From Anoplolepis gracilipes (Eukaryota; Arthropoda; Insecta; Hymenoptera; Formicidae), in NCBI RefSeq assembly GCF_047496725.1, contig NC_132979.1:3551501-3615500 (forward strand): a stretch of DNA of 64,000 nucleotides, written 5' to 3'. The position numbers were made by a program, and so were the translations under genes. The first letter of the stretch is position 1. Every line of letters begins with the position of its first letter. The notes below the pieces were generated by a model. The model did no database searches, was not told the DNA's origin, and was given only the letters and a program-made list of their open reading frames with translations. This document shows, piece after piece, positions 37,198 to 49,082 of this stretch.

Positions 37198-38469
37198 TCA
37201 ATGAAACATTTTCTGACATGTTGTTTTTTCAAATTCTAAATATGAATTTTCCATCTTTTTTAGTTTTCTTATTTCTCGTGCAATATCTTTATCATTAGGG
37301 TACATCTCAAATGCTCTCTCTAAATCTGCTATTCCTAATTTATATTCATTCAAGCCACTATAAGCTTGCCCTCTCCTAAATAAAGCTTTACCATTAGTAT
37401 TGTCCGTTTCCAGAACCTGAATTAAATTGTACATTTAAATATAATGAATTCTTCCTGATTTTCTCATAAAATGTTTACTTACCTCATTACAAAAATGTAT
37501 AACTTCACGATACTCTTTTCGTTTGAGATGTACAGCAGCTAAATTAAGCAATATAACTGATTTAAGATCTACCAATGAGACATAAATTGTATCTGGCATG
37601 TCTTTCTGCTCGCACATCCAGAGATAATACCGTAATGCTTTTTTATACTTTCTACCAGCATCTATAAAGTTCTTTTTGGAAAAATAAGTATTTCCAGAAT
37701 CCTTTATCCTTCTTATAACTTTTTCCATGTATTTGTGCTAATAAAAATATGAATAAATTAAAATTAAAAGGTAATTTCATATTAATATATAGAAAATCAT
37801 TTTCAAAATATATATATGAAAAATTTACACTGAGCTTATCAATATGTGAAGAATAATCCCAGTCTTCTGGCCATGGTGTATAAACATCCTCTGATCCATC
37901 GTTTTCTTCCAATCCCCAATTTTCATTTCTTTTCAATTCTCCACAATCAATTATAGTTATTTTCTAAACAAAGCAATCGTGACACTGAACATTTATTATA
38001 GATGGAAGAAACTATTATTATTGTGTATTAAGAGCAGGGACCCGGACCGAACCGGAACCAGGACCGATAACCGTTCCATAACCGTTTTTTTTTTCAGTCG
38101 GACCGCAACCGTAAACCATATTGAAATTCATTTAAATATATAATCGGAATCGTAACCGAAACTGTTAAATTATTTTCGATTTTTTCGATATTTTCCGGTT
38201 CTTATAATTTATTTTTACAAAATATTTGTATATTATAATTATATTGTGTGTGTATGTGTAGCATAAATATGTTATATTTAACACAATTTTTCTGTTTAAT
38301 TTGTAATGACTGTTGTTCATAATACAACAAAAACACAACAAAAGAATTAATTGGCATCGTGAAAAGAGCGAAAAAGACAGTAATTAATTTCGAAATTTGA
38401 CTTTTTACAATCTTTTTGTCTTTTTTGTTTTTTTAAGAAATATTATATATTATATTAAATATAATATAA

Positions 38470-38506
<37 letters not shown>

Positions 38507-40144
38507 TATTTAATATAAAAACATAGTTATTTACATTTTCTCTTAATCTTTATATAATATGAATGTTTCAGGAAGACAGAAGTGAAAAAATAAATGTCAT
38601 TGGAAGATAAATCTGATAAAAATAAAATTTTCAAAAAGAGGAAATTAGAAGAAAAATAAAAAAGAAATAAAAAAACAATGAGAGCAAACATTTATAATTA
38701 AATTGATATTATTTTAAAGAAAATTAAAGTATGTACTATTTACATTTGGTATTTTTTTTAAATTTTATTTTATAACAAAATATATGTAAGAAATATATAA
38801 GAAATATATAAATACAAGTAAATATATGAAAGAAAGAAAAAAAAATGTTTTTATATATAAAGAGAGAAAATATGTATATGTTGCATTTTACATAATCAAT
38901 AATACAATTGCTAACAAAAAACAATGTGGACTTTCCAACAACCAATACAGTACTTTATTCTGTTATTTCTGTCTTTTTTCAATTAGACTGAGAAACAAAG
39001 ATATAATAGAATACTGTATTGTGATGCACTGTGTTATCTGTGTCTTGCTGAAAATCCCATAATATAATTTACTAGAAAAGAATTAAAAAACAATAATTTT
39101 AAAAGAACCGGAACCGTAATCGAAAAAAAACCGTAATTTAACAGTTTCGATTTTCTAATTTATTACGAAACCGAAACTGAAATCGGAAGTTATTAAATTT
39201 TTTTGTTAAACCGTAACCGGAACTGAACCGTAATTTTATTCGGTCTGGGTTTCTGATTAAGAGATATACAATCTTACATCAATTGGAATGTCCTTGTCAG
39301 TCTTTGCTTTACTGATTTCTAATACTGCGCCCATGCCTTTTATAACTTTTCCGAATACTACATTAGTGTTGTCCAAATGCATGGAAGGTTGAACGGTAAT
39401 GATAAATTGAGAACTATTGGTATGCGATTGCCCTTCATTTACCATACTAAGTAATCCGGCAGACCTGTGTTTCAATGTGAAATTTTCATCATTGAAGTAA
39501 GGACCATAAATACTTTCTCCACTAGTCCCATTAAAATTGATAATGTCTCCACCCTGGATCATAAACTGTGAAACGACTGCAGCAACGTAAAATTATACAC
39601 ATGACAGTTAATTATTGTAATCAATTATAACTCTCTTTTGCTTAAATAATTAATAAATCTATGCTTTACAAACACAGAAATTTATTTTTATATTGTACTC
39701 TCAAAATAATTATAACAATTGACAAACAAAACGGAACAAGGAGAAGAAGAATGATAAAATCAACTGATTAAAACCTATATTAGAGGATTAAATATTAAGA
39801 ATTATAAAACGCATACCTTTGTGAAAAATACTTCCTTTGTAATGTAACCTCATGGCCTTTGTTCCAACGCCTTTCTCGCCGGTGCACAAAGCACGAAAAT
39901 TCTCCGCCGTTTGAGGCACTACATTTTTGAATAATTCTATGATGATTCTTCCCACTGAATAATAATAATAAAATTATAATTTTTTTTTTTCGTGATATAA
40001 CTAAATATTTACACTATTTTATAACCAATATTTTATAACCTCACACAAGATACCTTTCTCGGAACCTATCGCAACATCCAGAAAAACTATAGGATTATCC
40101 TTATCGGTAAGATCATTCATATTCTTTTTCGATGGATGTTTCAT
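37198..40144 (-). CDS. PPID: Cyclophilin-40 (PPIase plus TPR co-chaperone)
   Basis: Six minus-strand exons, 40054-40144, 39817-39954, 39278-39576, 37829-37963, 37483-37737 and 37198-37416, encode 378 residues (human PPID has 370). The N-terminal cyclophilin domain reads FLDVAIG, VGRIIIELF, ENFRALCTGEKG, FMIQGGDI, NSSQFIIT and NVVFGKVIKGM. The C-terminal half holds three TPR units (GNTYFSKKNFIDAGRKYKKAL; LNLAAVHLKRKEYREV; GKALFRRGQAYSGLNEYKLG), which in this family bind the MEEVD end of Hsp90. The human catalytic Arg of FHR is Lys here (FHKVV), at the exon 2/3 junction. The Trp of cyclophilin A is His (MHLDN), as is normal for cyclophilin-40. Intron 37964-39277 carries a hAT-like element. Prolyl isomerase activity may therefore be low; a chaperone role is still likely (inference). 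Confidence 0.94.
38035..39255. mobile_element. Non-autonomous hAT-like DNA transposon
   Basis: A 1221 bp insertion flanked by a perfect 8-base duplication, ATTAAGAG, at 38027-38034 and 39256-39263. The ends are inverted repeats, CAGGGACCCGGACCGAA on the left and CAGAAACCCAGACCGAA (reverse strand) on the right, matching at 14 of 17 positions. Both subterminal regions (38035-38175 and 39105-39250) are packed with ACCG/CGGT words. An 8-base target duplication with CAG-type ends is characteristic of the hAT superfamily. The interior is AT-rich with no transposase frame, so it depends on a source element elsewhere. It sits in an intron of PPID. Confidence 0.88.
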
Positions 40145-40252
40145 GTTTTCCTTGATAAAAATTCGTCGCTAACAATTTTACTCGTAAGTATATGAAATTA
40201 TTCACTTGATGTGTAACGCACAGTTCGCGTAAACAAAAATGTCCATTTCAAG

Positions 40253-40372
40253 GTTACGTTCCAAAACGTCCTCTTTGAAAAAAATTTTACTCGAAATATA
40301 TAGTACACGTAACATATACTATATTATATTGAATAAAATTTTCTTTGGAGAGGACGTTTTGGAACGGAACCC
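40253..40372. mobile_element. Short foldback (inverted-repeat) element
   Basis: Arms of about 40 bp enclose a short AT-rich loop. The left arm contains CGTTCCAAAACGTCCTCTTT and the right arm, read in reverse, CGTTCCAAAACGTCCTCTCC, followed in both by a run AAAATTTTA(C/T)TC. It lies about 110 bases upstream of the PPID start codon. The inverted symmetry is seen directly; transposon origin is inference. Confidence 0.65.
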
Positions 40373-40904
40373 AAGTCTTTGACACAAGTACACGCGTTGT
40401 TTTTTTAATTGTTATCGCTAAAAAAATTACCAGAGAAATACACTAACACATTTCATTAATCATTGATTTATACAATCACGGAATTTATTATTTTTGAACA
40501 TATAAATATATTTTCTGTAAATTCAAAAAACTTGCGTCTAAACTGCTCTGAATGATAACAAAGAATATTCGAACACGCGTCAAATGTCAACGAGAGACAC
40601 GTGTACAAAATAATTCCTTTATTTGCACGAGATAAAGAGAGTTAAATTTGTTGGCGATAGCTCAAGCTAACTTTTGTAACTTGGAATATAATAAATATAA
40701 TAAATATAACAAAAGAATGTAATAAAAGTTTGAGAGTAATCATTTCTTGATGCAATGACCAAATTTGTGTATTTCGAAAAATTCGATATATATATATATA
40801 TATATTGCGTGAGTAATAGGTGCGTTCGCTCAATGCTCAATATTACTGCTATTATTTCTTATATTTATATCGTACATTCACGTGTTCATAATGTTTGTAT
40901 TATA

Positions 40905-42790
40905 GGTTAGCGAAATTGAACTACTTGAAAAGTGTATAAAATTAGAATACACGATTTGACTACGGATATATCGGAGACTTGTCAACAGGAAGATACTTAT
41001 ACTTTAACAATAAGACATATTTTAATTTGAAAGAATGTGACAGCGCATATTTCACAAAGGATTCCAAAAGTCAGATTCCTATTCAAAAGTCAGATTTGTA
41101 TTCACCTTATCTGTCAGAGAAGAAGAAAGGGGACGATATGACAGATGTGTCATCAGGTTCAACGAATGATAACTTGAAATTGCTTTGCGTTGATCTAAGA
41201 AAAGATCATTTGTCTTCAAAATTAGATAGTTATGACTTATTTCGGCTGCATTAATCATAGACAGCAAATAATTACCCAAACATTAGATGAGATGCTTCTT
41301 TATGGCACATATGAACTTAGAATTGTAGCTTACAGATAAAGGTTTAGCATTATTTGCCAACTGCGCTCAATAGGCTTTCAGAAAAATGATTATGTATCAG
41401 CTTTTTGCAATTGCAGTGCATTATACAAGAAATGAACTAGCAAATTTATTATTTAGGATATTTAAGTTGACAAATGAAAAATTTCAAATTAATGTTCTTA
41501 ATTTGAGAATTAATAGATTATTTGATTTAATATTTTATATACCTTTATAATTAAAATATTTTTTCCATAATGTAATATTATAAAAGTATTTTTTATTCTA
41601 GATGTTAACAATGCAATAGAAACGTTTAAAAGGATAATAGAAGAAGATTGCCTTGATAACATGGATACATATTCCAATTTGGTTTATGTGAAGGAAATAA
41701 AAATTGAATTAGCATATTTGGTTATATAGATTGGAAATTTGTCATAGTAGGTAAATATTAATCAAATCTTTGTAAGAAGACATATTAATGTTACATTGAA
41801 AGAGAATGCTTTGAGATAAAAATTAAAATATCTTTTAAGAAATTATTATTATTAATTACAAATTAAGAAATGATTATTAAAAAAGCAGTGATGTATTTTT
41901 ATAGAATATTGAAAATGAATCTGTAATATTTGTCAGCTTCGTCATTATTAAGACATGAATTTATGGAAATGAAAAACACCAATGCTGCAGTTCACAGTTA
42001 GATAAGCAATTAGTAACTCTTCGAACATTTTCTGCTTGTATCAATAATATATTATATATATATTATGTATTTTATTTTTCATTTGTTAATTTACCACAAA
42101 GGTAAATAGACCAGATTATAAAGCATAGTACGACTTAGATTAGACGATAAGGTCTTAAAAATGCCATTTTATGGACTGTATTATTACAAACAAATTTAAC
42201 TCTTAAGACCCTATAACAGTAGAATGATTCTTGGCGAAACATACGAGAAGCAAGATAAAATTTCAGCCTTAAGGTGTACAATATGGGTGATATACATAAA
42301 ATGAATAGCACTCTTAAAATTAGCAATGTATGTATTCAATATATGTAATATTGTAAAAGAAAAATAATAATATACATATATTTATATATAAAATTTTCTG
42401 TTATAGATTGTATGAGAAATTAGGAGAACACAATCACGTAGCAGCAACTTATATAGATTTTGCAATGGACAAATTTTGAAACGTTAGAAAATGATAAAAT
42501 AGAATACATATAAATATCTCACATAGTATCACTTGAAGAGGGAACAAAGATTATGCAAATCATTTTGCAAAGATATATTCAAACAAATATCTTGATGAAA
42601 TAAAAAAGGAAGTTAAAGTGCTATTAAAAATGATTGCTTCTTAGAGAAAAGAGCAGAAAGAATAGAAGAAACTTTTATTATAGTAAGTAAATATATTTTG
42701 TCCATAATAATCGGTAAATTAATTCGATTTTATAACTGTTCTCTCTAGGTTAATAATATGACTGAAACGAATCATATGATGTAATAAAGA
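40905..42790 (+). pseudogene. CDC23: Decayed CDC23/APC8 gene copy
   Basis: Pieces in changing frames line up in order with the anaphase-promoting complex subunit CDC23 (APC8), a TPR scaffold protein. They are DTYTL.., YFNLKECDSAYFTKD, SPYLSEKKKGDD near 41100, LRKDHLSSKLDSYDL, DVNNAIETFKRIIEED and DNMDTYSNLVYVKEIK near 41605-41705, a fragment after VIGN, HEFMEMKNTNAA near 41955, KMPFYGLYYYKQ near 42160, NSRM..GETYEKQDK, LYEKLGEHNHVAATYIDFAMD near 42415, and EVKVLLKMIAS near 42610. Frameshifts, stops and an internal loss (the IDKYRVETCC part between LAYL and VIGN) make it non-functional. Intron-like gaps with splice-site remnants (TTCTAG before DVNNA; GTAAAT after VIGN) show an unprocessed duplicate rather than a retrocopy. 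An intact CDC23 must exist elsewhere if this is the usual essential gene. Confidence 0.85.
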
Positions 42791-43399
42791 GCACAAACAT
42801 CTGAGATGCAACATCTGGGAGTCAGTTGTCACCTATGAATCTTTCATTTACTTCTATGCCATAAACAAGACAACATTTCCTATCTACAATTTTATCATTT
42901 GTAATTATGTATATAAATACAAAATATAAAATAATTTTGCATTATACATTTTTGTATAGTAAATTATTTTTCTTGAAAGTGTAATATATGTGTTAGTATT
43001 TCCAGATATTCACTCATGTTAAATGCATATAGGATTAAAAATTATTAACAAAAGGTGCATCAATCAGATGACAAAGATCAGTTTACAAAATTTTAATTTT
43101 ATTATAATTTTGAATTAAAAAAAATTATTGATTTAACAATTTTTTTGTAAATTTTTTAATTATATTATTTTGTTTATTATATCGCGTAATTATATTAAAA
43201 TATTATCTTACAGTAAAATTAATATATAATTAATTTCTATTATAAATATAAAATACAATCGATTATCAATTGAAGCGTTTAACTTCTTTGGCGAGATATT
43301 ATATTATGACCAACGTTGTTTCATACAAAAGTATAATTCGTTTTATATATCACTATATTTGTTTATCTCTTTCAGACTTATTTTTTTATAAAAATATGT

Positions 43400-44530
43400 T
43401 AATATTTCCAAATAAATCGATATTTATATTTACTTCGTCATCAGAACTTTCACGGTAATTTCTCATTTCTCTGAACCTTTCATTCCTTGTGTGGCAAAGT
43501 TGCGACCAAGCGTCGGGGATAATAATATTCTTTTTTTTGTAAATGTTAAACCTGAAAGAAAAGATGTTAAATAAATCTGGCTATTAAAATTAACAAAAGT
43601 CGAAGCTTAGATGTTGGTGTATCGCGCCGTAAATCTTGAAAGATGAATTTTCCGATTCTTTCTTATATTAAATGCAGATCTGTAGTTTTTTTGTTATTCC
43701 AATCAGATGAAATTTAATTTTTTGCTTTTCAATTTCAGCGTTTAGTTTTACAAACATTTGTCAATTTTTCTTTTCTTCGTCTTCTACAAGTTTCACATGA
43801 TTATATCATATCCTTTCATTAGTAGTATATCCTGTAAAAACTTAATATGATTAAATATATTATTAAATATATGCATGTGTTTTGTAAAATAATAATTTTA
43901 ATAATACATATATATAAAATAAAAAAAATTTATTTTGATAAATCTGACAAAAGAAGAATTATCATTCCTATATAAGCGCATAATATTATATAATATTTAA
44001 GATCTATTCTTAGAATATTATATCTTCTAAAAATATACCTTAAATATATCTTAAATATTATATAATATTATGCACTTATAGGGATCTTTCATGAACTTTT
44101 GTTCCATTTCTTTCCTATCATCTTCGATACGTAATTTGTCCTGCATTAATACTTTGCAACGATTGTTTATGTTAATTTGTAATTCATCAATTAAATTATT
44201 CCCTTCTTCTATAATCTGCTTTGCTGATTCTAACAGAATGAAAAAAATCAATATATTATGCTGTTATTTTTACTACTTACACAGCTACGTATTAATAATT
44301 TATAAAAGTGTTACAAATAAGATTTAATATAAAAATATAAAATGATATACTTTTATCATGTTCTGTTTAATATCGTTTAGTATATCTATATCGCTCTGAA
44401 TTTTCTCTAGTTCAGACTCATGTCCTCCAATAATTTTGTGGTAGTTATCGAGAATAAATGGTATTCGTACTATCACAAATTTCATTAACACGAGCTAAAT
44501 AATAATTCTCGATCACATTTTTATTTGAGT
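43400..44530 (-). pseudogene. Decayed coiled-coil gene of unknown identity
   Basis: Minus-strand exon-like pieces occur in order: about 44345-44495 (IPFILDNYHKIIGGHESELE, IQSDIDILNDIKQNM), 44085-44235 (IIEEGNNLIDELQIN, DKLRIEDDRKEMEQKFMK), 43660-43845 (DILLMKGYDIIM, then after a small frameshift KLVEDEEKKN, a TGA, then KLNAEIEKQKIKFHLIGI) and 43400-43545 (IIIPDAWSQLCHTRNERF, RNYRESSDDEVNINIDLFGN, stop). Acceptor-like TTTCAG/TTTTACAG sequences precede two of the pieces. The residues are typical coiled-coil heptads with a short acidic end. The frameshift and internal stop suggest a pseudogene, but a rearranged live gene with different splicing is not excluded. I do not recognise the family. Confidence 0.5.
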
Positions 44531-44937
44531 TATGTTAAATTGTAGCCATAGATTTTCATGTGACTGCAGAAAAAAATATATATGCTTTATGACTTATATA
44601 TATTTGTAAATATAAAATTATTTAAATTGTGTAAAAAAAATGTTAGCAAAAATATGATCATGAGATAATAGTAAAAATATTATCAAATTATAGATCATCA
44701 AAATTATTTATAAAATTATCATAAAAACTCAATTTAATACTATTTAATTTTATCTACTTCCGATCTCTTTTATTTGTACGTGTTCACAAATAAGCAAAAT
44801 AGGTCATCTTGAATAATATTCGATAATCTTAATTATGTACATTAAAAATTAAAATTAATATTTATTGTTAATTAAAAGTGTTAAAAAGATAATAAAACAG
44901 AATATGTACACAAAATAAATAAAATTACAAAATAAGT

Positions 44938-45009
44938 AGGTCCCACCGAGATTTGAACTCGGATCGCTGGATTCAGAGTCCAGAGTGCTAACCATTACAC
45001 CATGGGACC
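44938..45009 (-). tRNA. tRNA-Gln (anticodon CTG)
   Basis: A 72-base cloverleaf on the minus strand starting GGTCCCATGGTGTAATGGTT (box A type) with anticodon stem-loop GGACTCTGAATCC (anticodon CTG) and T-arm GTTCAAATC (box B). The acceptor stem GGTCCCA/TGGGACC is fully paired and the discriminator is T. CCA is not encoded, as is normal for eukaryotes. A T-rich run downstream on the minus strand can end pol III transcription. Confidence 0.97.
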
Positions 45010-46434
45010 TCTTGCACAAGTGTGCAGCAGATAACGTACATAAAGCATTGAAATTTTTAAAGCATAAAAATTATTATCAATATTGCGCAATTTTGAAACA
45101 TTATTATATGTCATATCTATAATTAATAACAAGTGTCAGCAATTTAAATACACGTTCTGACAGAGTTATTACATATATCTTTGATGACAGATAAAAATTT
45201 ATTTCCTTTATGTATATTTGCATTATTTGGTATTATTATACCAAGAAATTATCAAAAATTTCATGTTGTGTATGATAAAAATAAATATTACATATTATAA
45301 CGGAGTACAAAATAAGTTCATACAATATCATATGTGAAATGTAAGAGATTAATTAAAACTTGCTAATGGAAAAATTGGACTTTGCTTATCAAATATTTAA
45401 TTTTACTTACAATTAGAATAGAGATTCAAACAACTTATTGTCAGTACAAATTAGAACTTACTTAACAAATGATCTAAATTTCCTCTTTGTTTAAAGGATG
45501 TTAAAATGGCAACAATTATAAAACGAAATAAGTGTGTAGGATATAGAAAACATAAAATATCTGAAATTCATTTTTTGTTTTATCATTGTAATAAGTAAGT
45601 ATAACAAAGAAATCTCACAGAATAACGTATAATTGCATATCACTTATCCATATAATAAATTTTAATACATATATGTTATATTTATATATCTTTCATCTAT
45701 ATCTCACAGAATTTTTTCAATAAGAATTCTCACTATATTATATTTATATATATATATATATAGGTATATATGAAAATTATAATACTATATAAACAAGCAA
45801 GATATCGATACACTTATCATATACATATAGTAAGTAGTCAAATTTCTAGAAGCTTTTCTAGTGCTAAATCGTATTACATACTATCAGAACTTTTTTGTCC
45901 TCCATTACTTATTTGGAAATAATAACAAATAGTATATTTCATTTCTCCGCGCAATTAGTTTTGACTCGAATCGATATCCCGTAACAATTTCACACGCGCG
46001 TTTACATACTTCAGTGATTCGCATTTAAATACAACGTGCAAATGAATAAGATAATTGGCTTAAAACATTTTTCATATTATTTTGAGCAATAAAAAAGTAC
46101 ATTTTTTTCTTTCCGTACCCTATCTTGTACGATAACACTTAAAATAATATACGTGTTTGAGAGTGTGTGAGTGTGTGCATATGGATGTATACGCGAAAAA
46201 CAAATTTATCTTTTTCATTTCTTTTTCGCATTATCTTCGTAGTGAATTTGGCAAATCGTTTTAAAGATCTTTGTTTTCGTCCTATATATATATATATAGA
46301 TACGATTGATAAATATTACAATTTATAATTGATAATCTGTTGATTATATATTATACAAATATGACCCCACATAAAAATGCTCTTTGCTCTAAAGCCAAGT
46401 TGAATAAAGAAGAAAGGTGCAAATTCAATGGTTT
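45010..46434. other. AT-rich intergenic region and NDFIP 3' UTR
   Basis: No exon recognised. Very AT-rich with a short (TA)n stretch near 45748-45764. The right end probably includes the NDFIP 3' UTR. Confidence 0.45.
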
Positions 46435-47964
46435 TTAATAGAAAAAAAGTAGACGCTCCTGTGCACTACCAGACAGTAATCTCCAACCGCGTTTGATATT
46501 CAAATATTGAATGATGGCACGTACACAAATTAAAACTCCTAAAACAAGTAATATCATATTTCAGTACTTTTAATAACAGTAGTTACATTAAGATACCTTT
46601 TTGATTAAATTTCTTAAACATTATACAAACCAAATGCCATTATCAACCACCAGAGCCATGAGTTCTCACGCGAAGCAAGATCAGTAGAGTGTTTGACAAT
46701 GAGTGTCCACTTTGTCAGAGACAATCCAAAACCTGCCAGTGCACCATAACGAGAGGCAATAGTGTGACAGAAACACATCAGTAACAGAAATCCAATCCAA
46801 TTGAATAGGAATGCAACTATAAAAGACAGATAAATTAATATAAATAAATCGTTATACGCCTTAAAAGACATTAAACTTTTAAAGGAATAAGAATCTCACC
46901 AAGAAATGCTGTGAAGAACATAAAGTCTGTACCAAGTAATCCACTTTCTGGATCTCCTTCTGCAGCTTCGGTATCTATAGCCAATATTGTCAAAGGTTGT
47001 TGTGGTGATCTAATATTTCCTGGCTATAATAAAAATATTTAGAATATTTCTTTGGATTCAAAACTCTCAAAGCGTTTAAAATATAAATACATAAAAAAAA
47101 TACATACATAAAAAATATATACATATATAAATATATAAAATTCTTTCAAGTACAGCTATGTACCATATGTACTTGAGGTTGTGGCTCGCCTTGTAGAGTT
47201 TTTTCACGTTGCACCTCTTCATAACTGGGCAATTTGGTAGCTACTTCATACGGAGGTGGTGCAGAAAAGTCTGGTTTTGGAGGTGGTATCTCTTCTCCAT
47301 CGGTCTAAATAATTTTATTATCGAGTTAGTAATTATTTAATCTAAATTAATTTTTACTATGTTATATTACCATCCGATTTGCTGTTGTCAGATTGTTCGC
47401 CTGTGCACCAGCAGCAGAAGTTCCGGAATGACTGAGTATATCAACTTGCATGAATGGCATAGCTACAGTAACTGTAGGAATTTCGTTTTGATGTGACGTT
47501 TCTCCGCTGGTATCCGCACTTGTTTGAGGCGGCTATAAAACAAAGCATAGGATAGATTTCAATAAATACATATAGTTTGTGGAATGTCACTTTCAATTAT
47601 TCTGCCTTAGGTCATAATCAATAAAAATATTCGTGATCAAGATATATATGTGACGGATCATAGATAACGATATTATATAAAATCCAATAAAAATGAACAA
47701 AATAACATGACATCATAGGAAAGCATTTTAACGATTTGAACTGAACCGATTATAATCGAGCGAGGAAATATTGACGATCACATGAGACAAATTTCCGTCA
47801 TATAAATAACGTAAAAAATCGACGCGATGTTTTCGCGTAGAAATATTTCGCACGAGATTTCTTAGAACGAAAGGATAAAATGTCCTAGAAAGGTTTAGTG
47901 AATGGAACCATGTACGGTTCGTCGTCGGTGGACGTACCGTATTGTGACGAGCGTTACTGTCCAT
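46435..47964 (-). CDS. Ndfip: NDFIP, Nedd4-family-interacting membrane protein
   Basis: Six minus-strand exons, 47938-47964, 47371-47532, 47164-47304, 46900-47023, 46631-46816 and 46435-46538, encode 247 residues (human NDFIP1 has 221). NDFIP proteins are endosomal/Golgi adaptors that recruit and activate Nedd4-type HECT ubiquitin ligases. Residues 79-82 (PPPY) and 88-91 (LPSY) are the WW-domain binding PY motifs. Three hydrophobic segments follow: FMFFTAFLVAFLFNWIGFLL, YGALAGFGLSLTKWTLIV and WLWWLIMAFGVLICVRAII. The C-terminus SAQERLLFFY parallels the human ending RTRVLFIY, which supports the last exon. If the donor at 46630 is not used, the frame reads four more codons and stops, losing the last segment. 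The start codon is divergent from GLYR1. Confidence 0.94.
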
Positions 47965-49082
47965 TTTCGGCCAGATTTCCTCGTGGCAATTGACAAACGG
48001 TATGGGAAATTATCTCCGTGAGGGACGGCACACGTTTATAAAACGTGAAATGCCGCTTTCCAAATTAATAAAAAGCGTTCACAATCCCGATGGCTGACAG
48101 CTGGTAAGTCGTAACCGACGTGACGTTTCACGGTCGCTCTAAAGTCACGTCCATCATCCTCGACACTTTATAGTTTACAGGTTCCGGTCACAAGGCGATC
48201 TGAATTCGAGATGGAGAATATTTTTCTTTCTCTTTTACAGATTTTTATTACTTTCGTAGTACAATACTGCACTTCTTTTGATATTTTTTTCTAAATTATT
48301 TTAGTTTTTATATAAACCTTGTTGTCAAAGATTGCCAAAGTCGATGATATACTTTATCTGTCAATAAAGTACAGAAACTGCAGCTGGGAAGAAAATTTGA
48401 AGGATTTCTTAATTATAATTATAAAATTAACACACGGAAGATAAATTACACTTGATATAATCGAGGTCAGTGGAATCGGATCTCTAACTTTATTTTTCTC
48501 GTTTATATTTTATGATACCTAAGAAACTATTAATCTAGTTTAATTACATGTTTCAGCAATGTTGTCCTCGACATCACGAGAAGTTCGTCAACAATTACGA
48601 TAAATTACGACTATGACTTAAATATAGAAGATAATCCGCGAAAATTCGGATTATCAAGACTCTCGGAGCATCGAGCGTTCTGATTGGACGCGGACACTTC
48701 TGTCATTGAAAACCGATCCTTAGGACGGGATCCCAACTGCCGGAAGACAACGCGATGCACCGGAAACGTACCGTTAACAATTATAATAACTTTCTCACCG
48801 TTCTTTCAAACAATGTCGCAATACATTCTTCGCACATGGCGAATAACGCGTGGATGTAAAATTTACGCATCGCACGCAGAAACATCGTCAGCACCGTCAG
48901 TCCATGAAACCGTCACCCGCTTGACTAGCCATCCGGCGAAAATGGCAATAGTGGGGCGGGGCGCGGGGAAGGAGCGGCTCGGTTCACGTCGTCGCGCATA
49001 AACGACGCTCCGCTCGTCAGGCAATTGCTCCAGTCGCTCGCTGATCGTTACGGGAGCAGGTAGACAGATCCTCGTCGACGCG
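47965..49082. promoter_or_regulatory. Divergent promoter region of NDFIP and GLYR1
   Basis: The two start codons are 1118 bases apart on opposite strands. Composition is balanced to GC-rich near both ends (47965-48150 and 48660-49080) and AT-rich between, which suggests two core promoters. The open frames here are short and look spurious. Confidence 0.5.

Noticed and set aside
40979..41254. 91-residue plus-strand frame as a small gene
   Set aside because: Its SPYLSEKKKGDD and LRKDHLSSKLDSYDL stretches align with CDC23, so it is a fragment of the pseudogene.
46614..46630. NDFIP ending in LYNV at 46614
   Set aside because: The in-phase exon at 46435-46538 gives a third hydrophobic segment and a C-terminus like the mammalian proteins, so the short end is read-through.
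48684..49001. 105-residue plus-strand frame before GLYR1
   Set aside because: Thr/Arg-rich low-quality frame in the GC-rich divergent promoter, without family resemblance.
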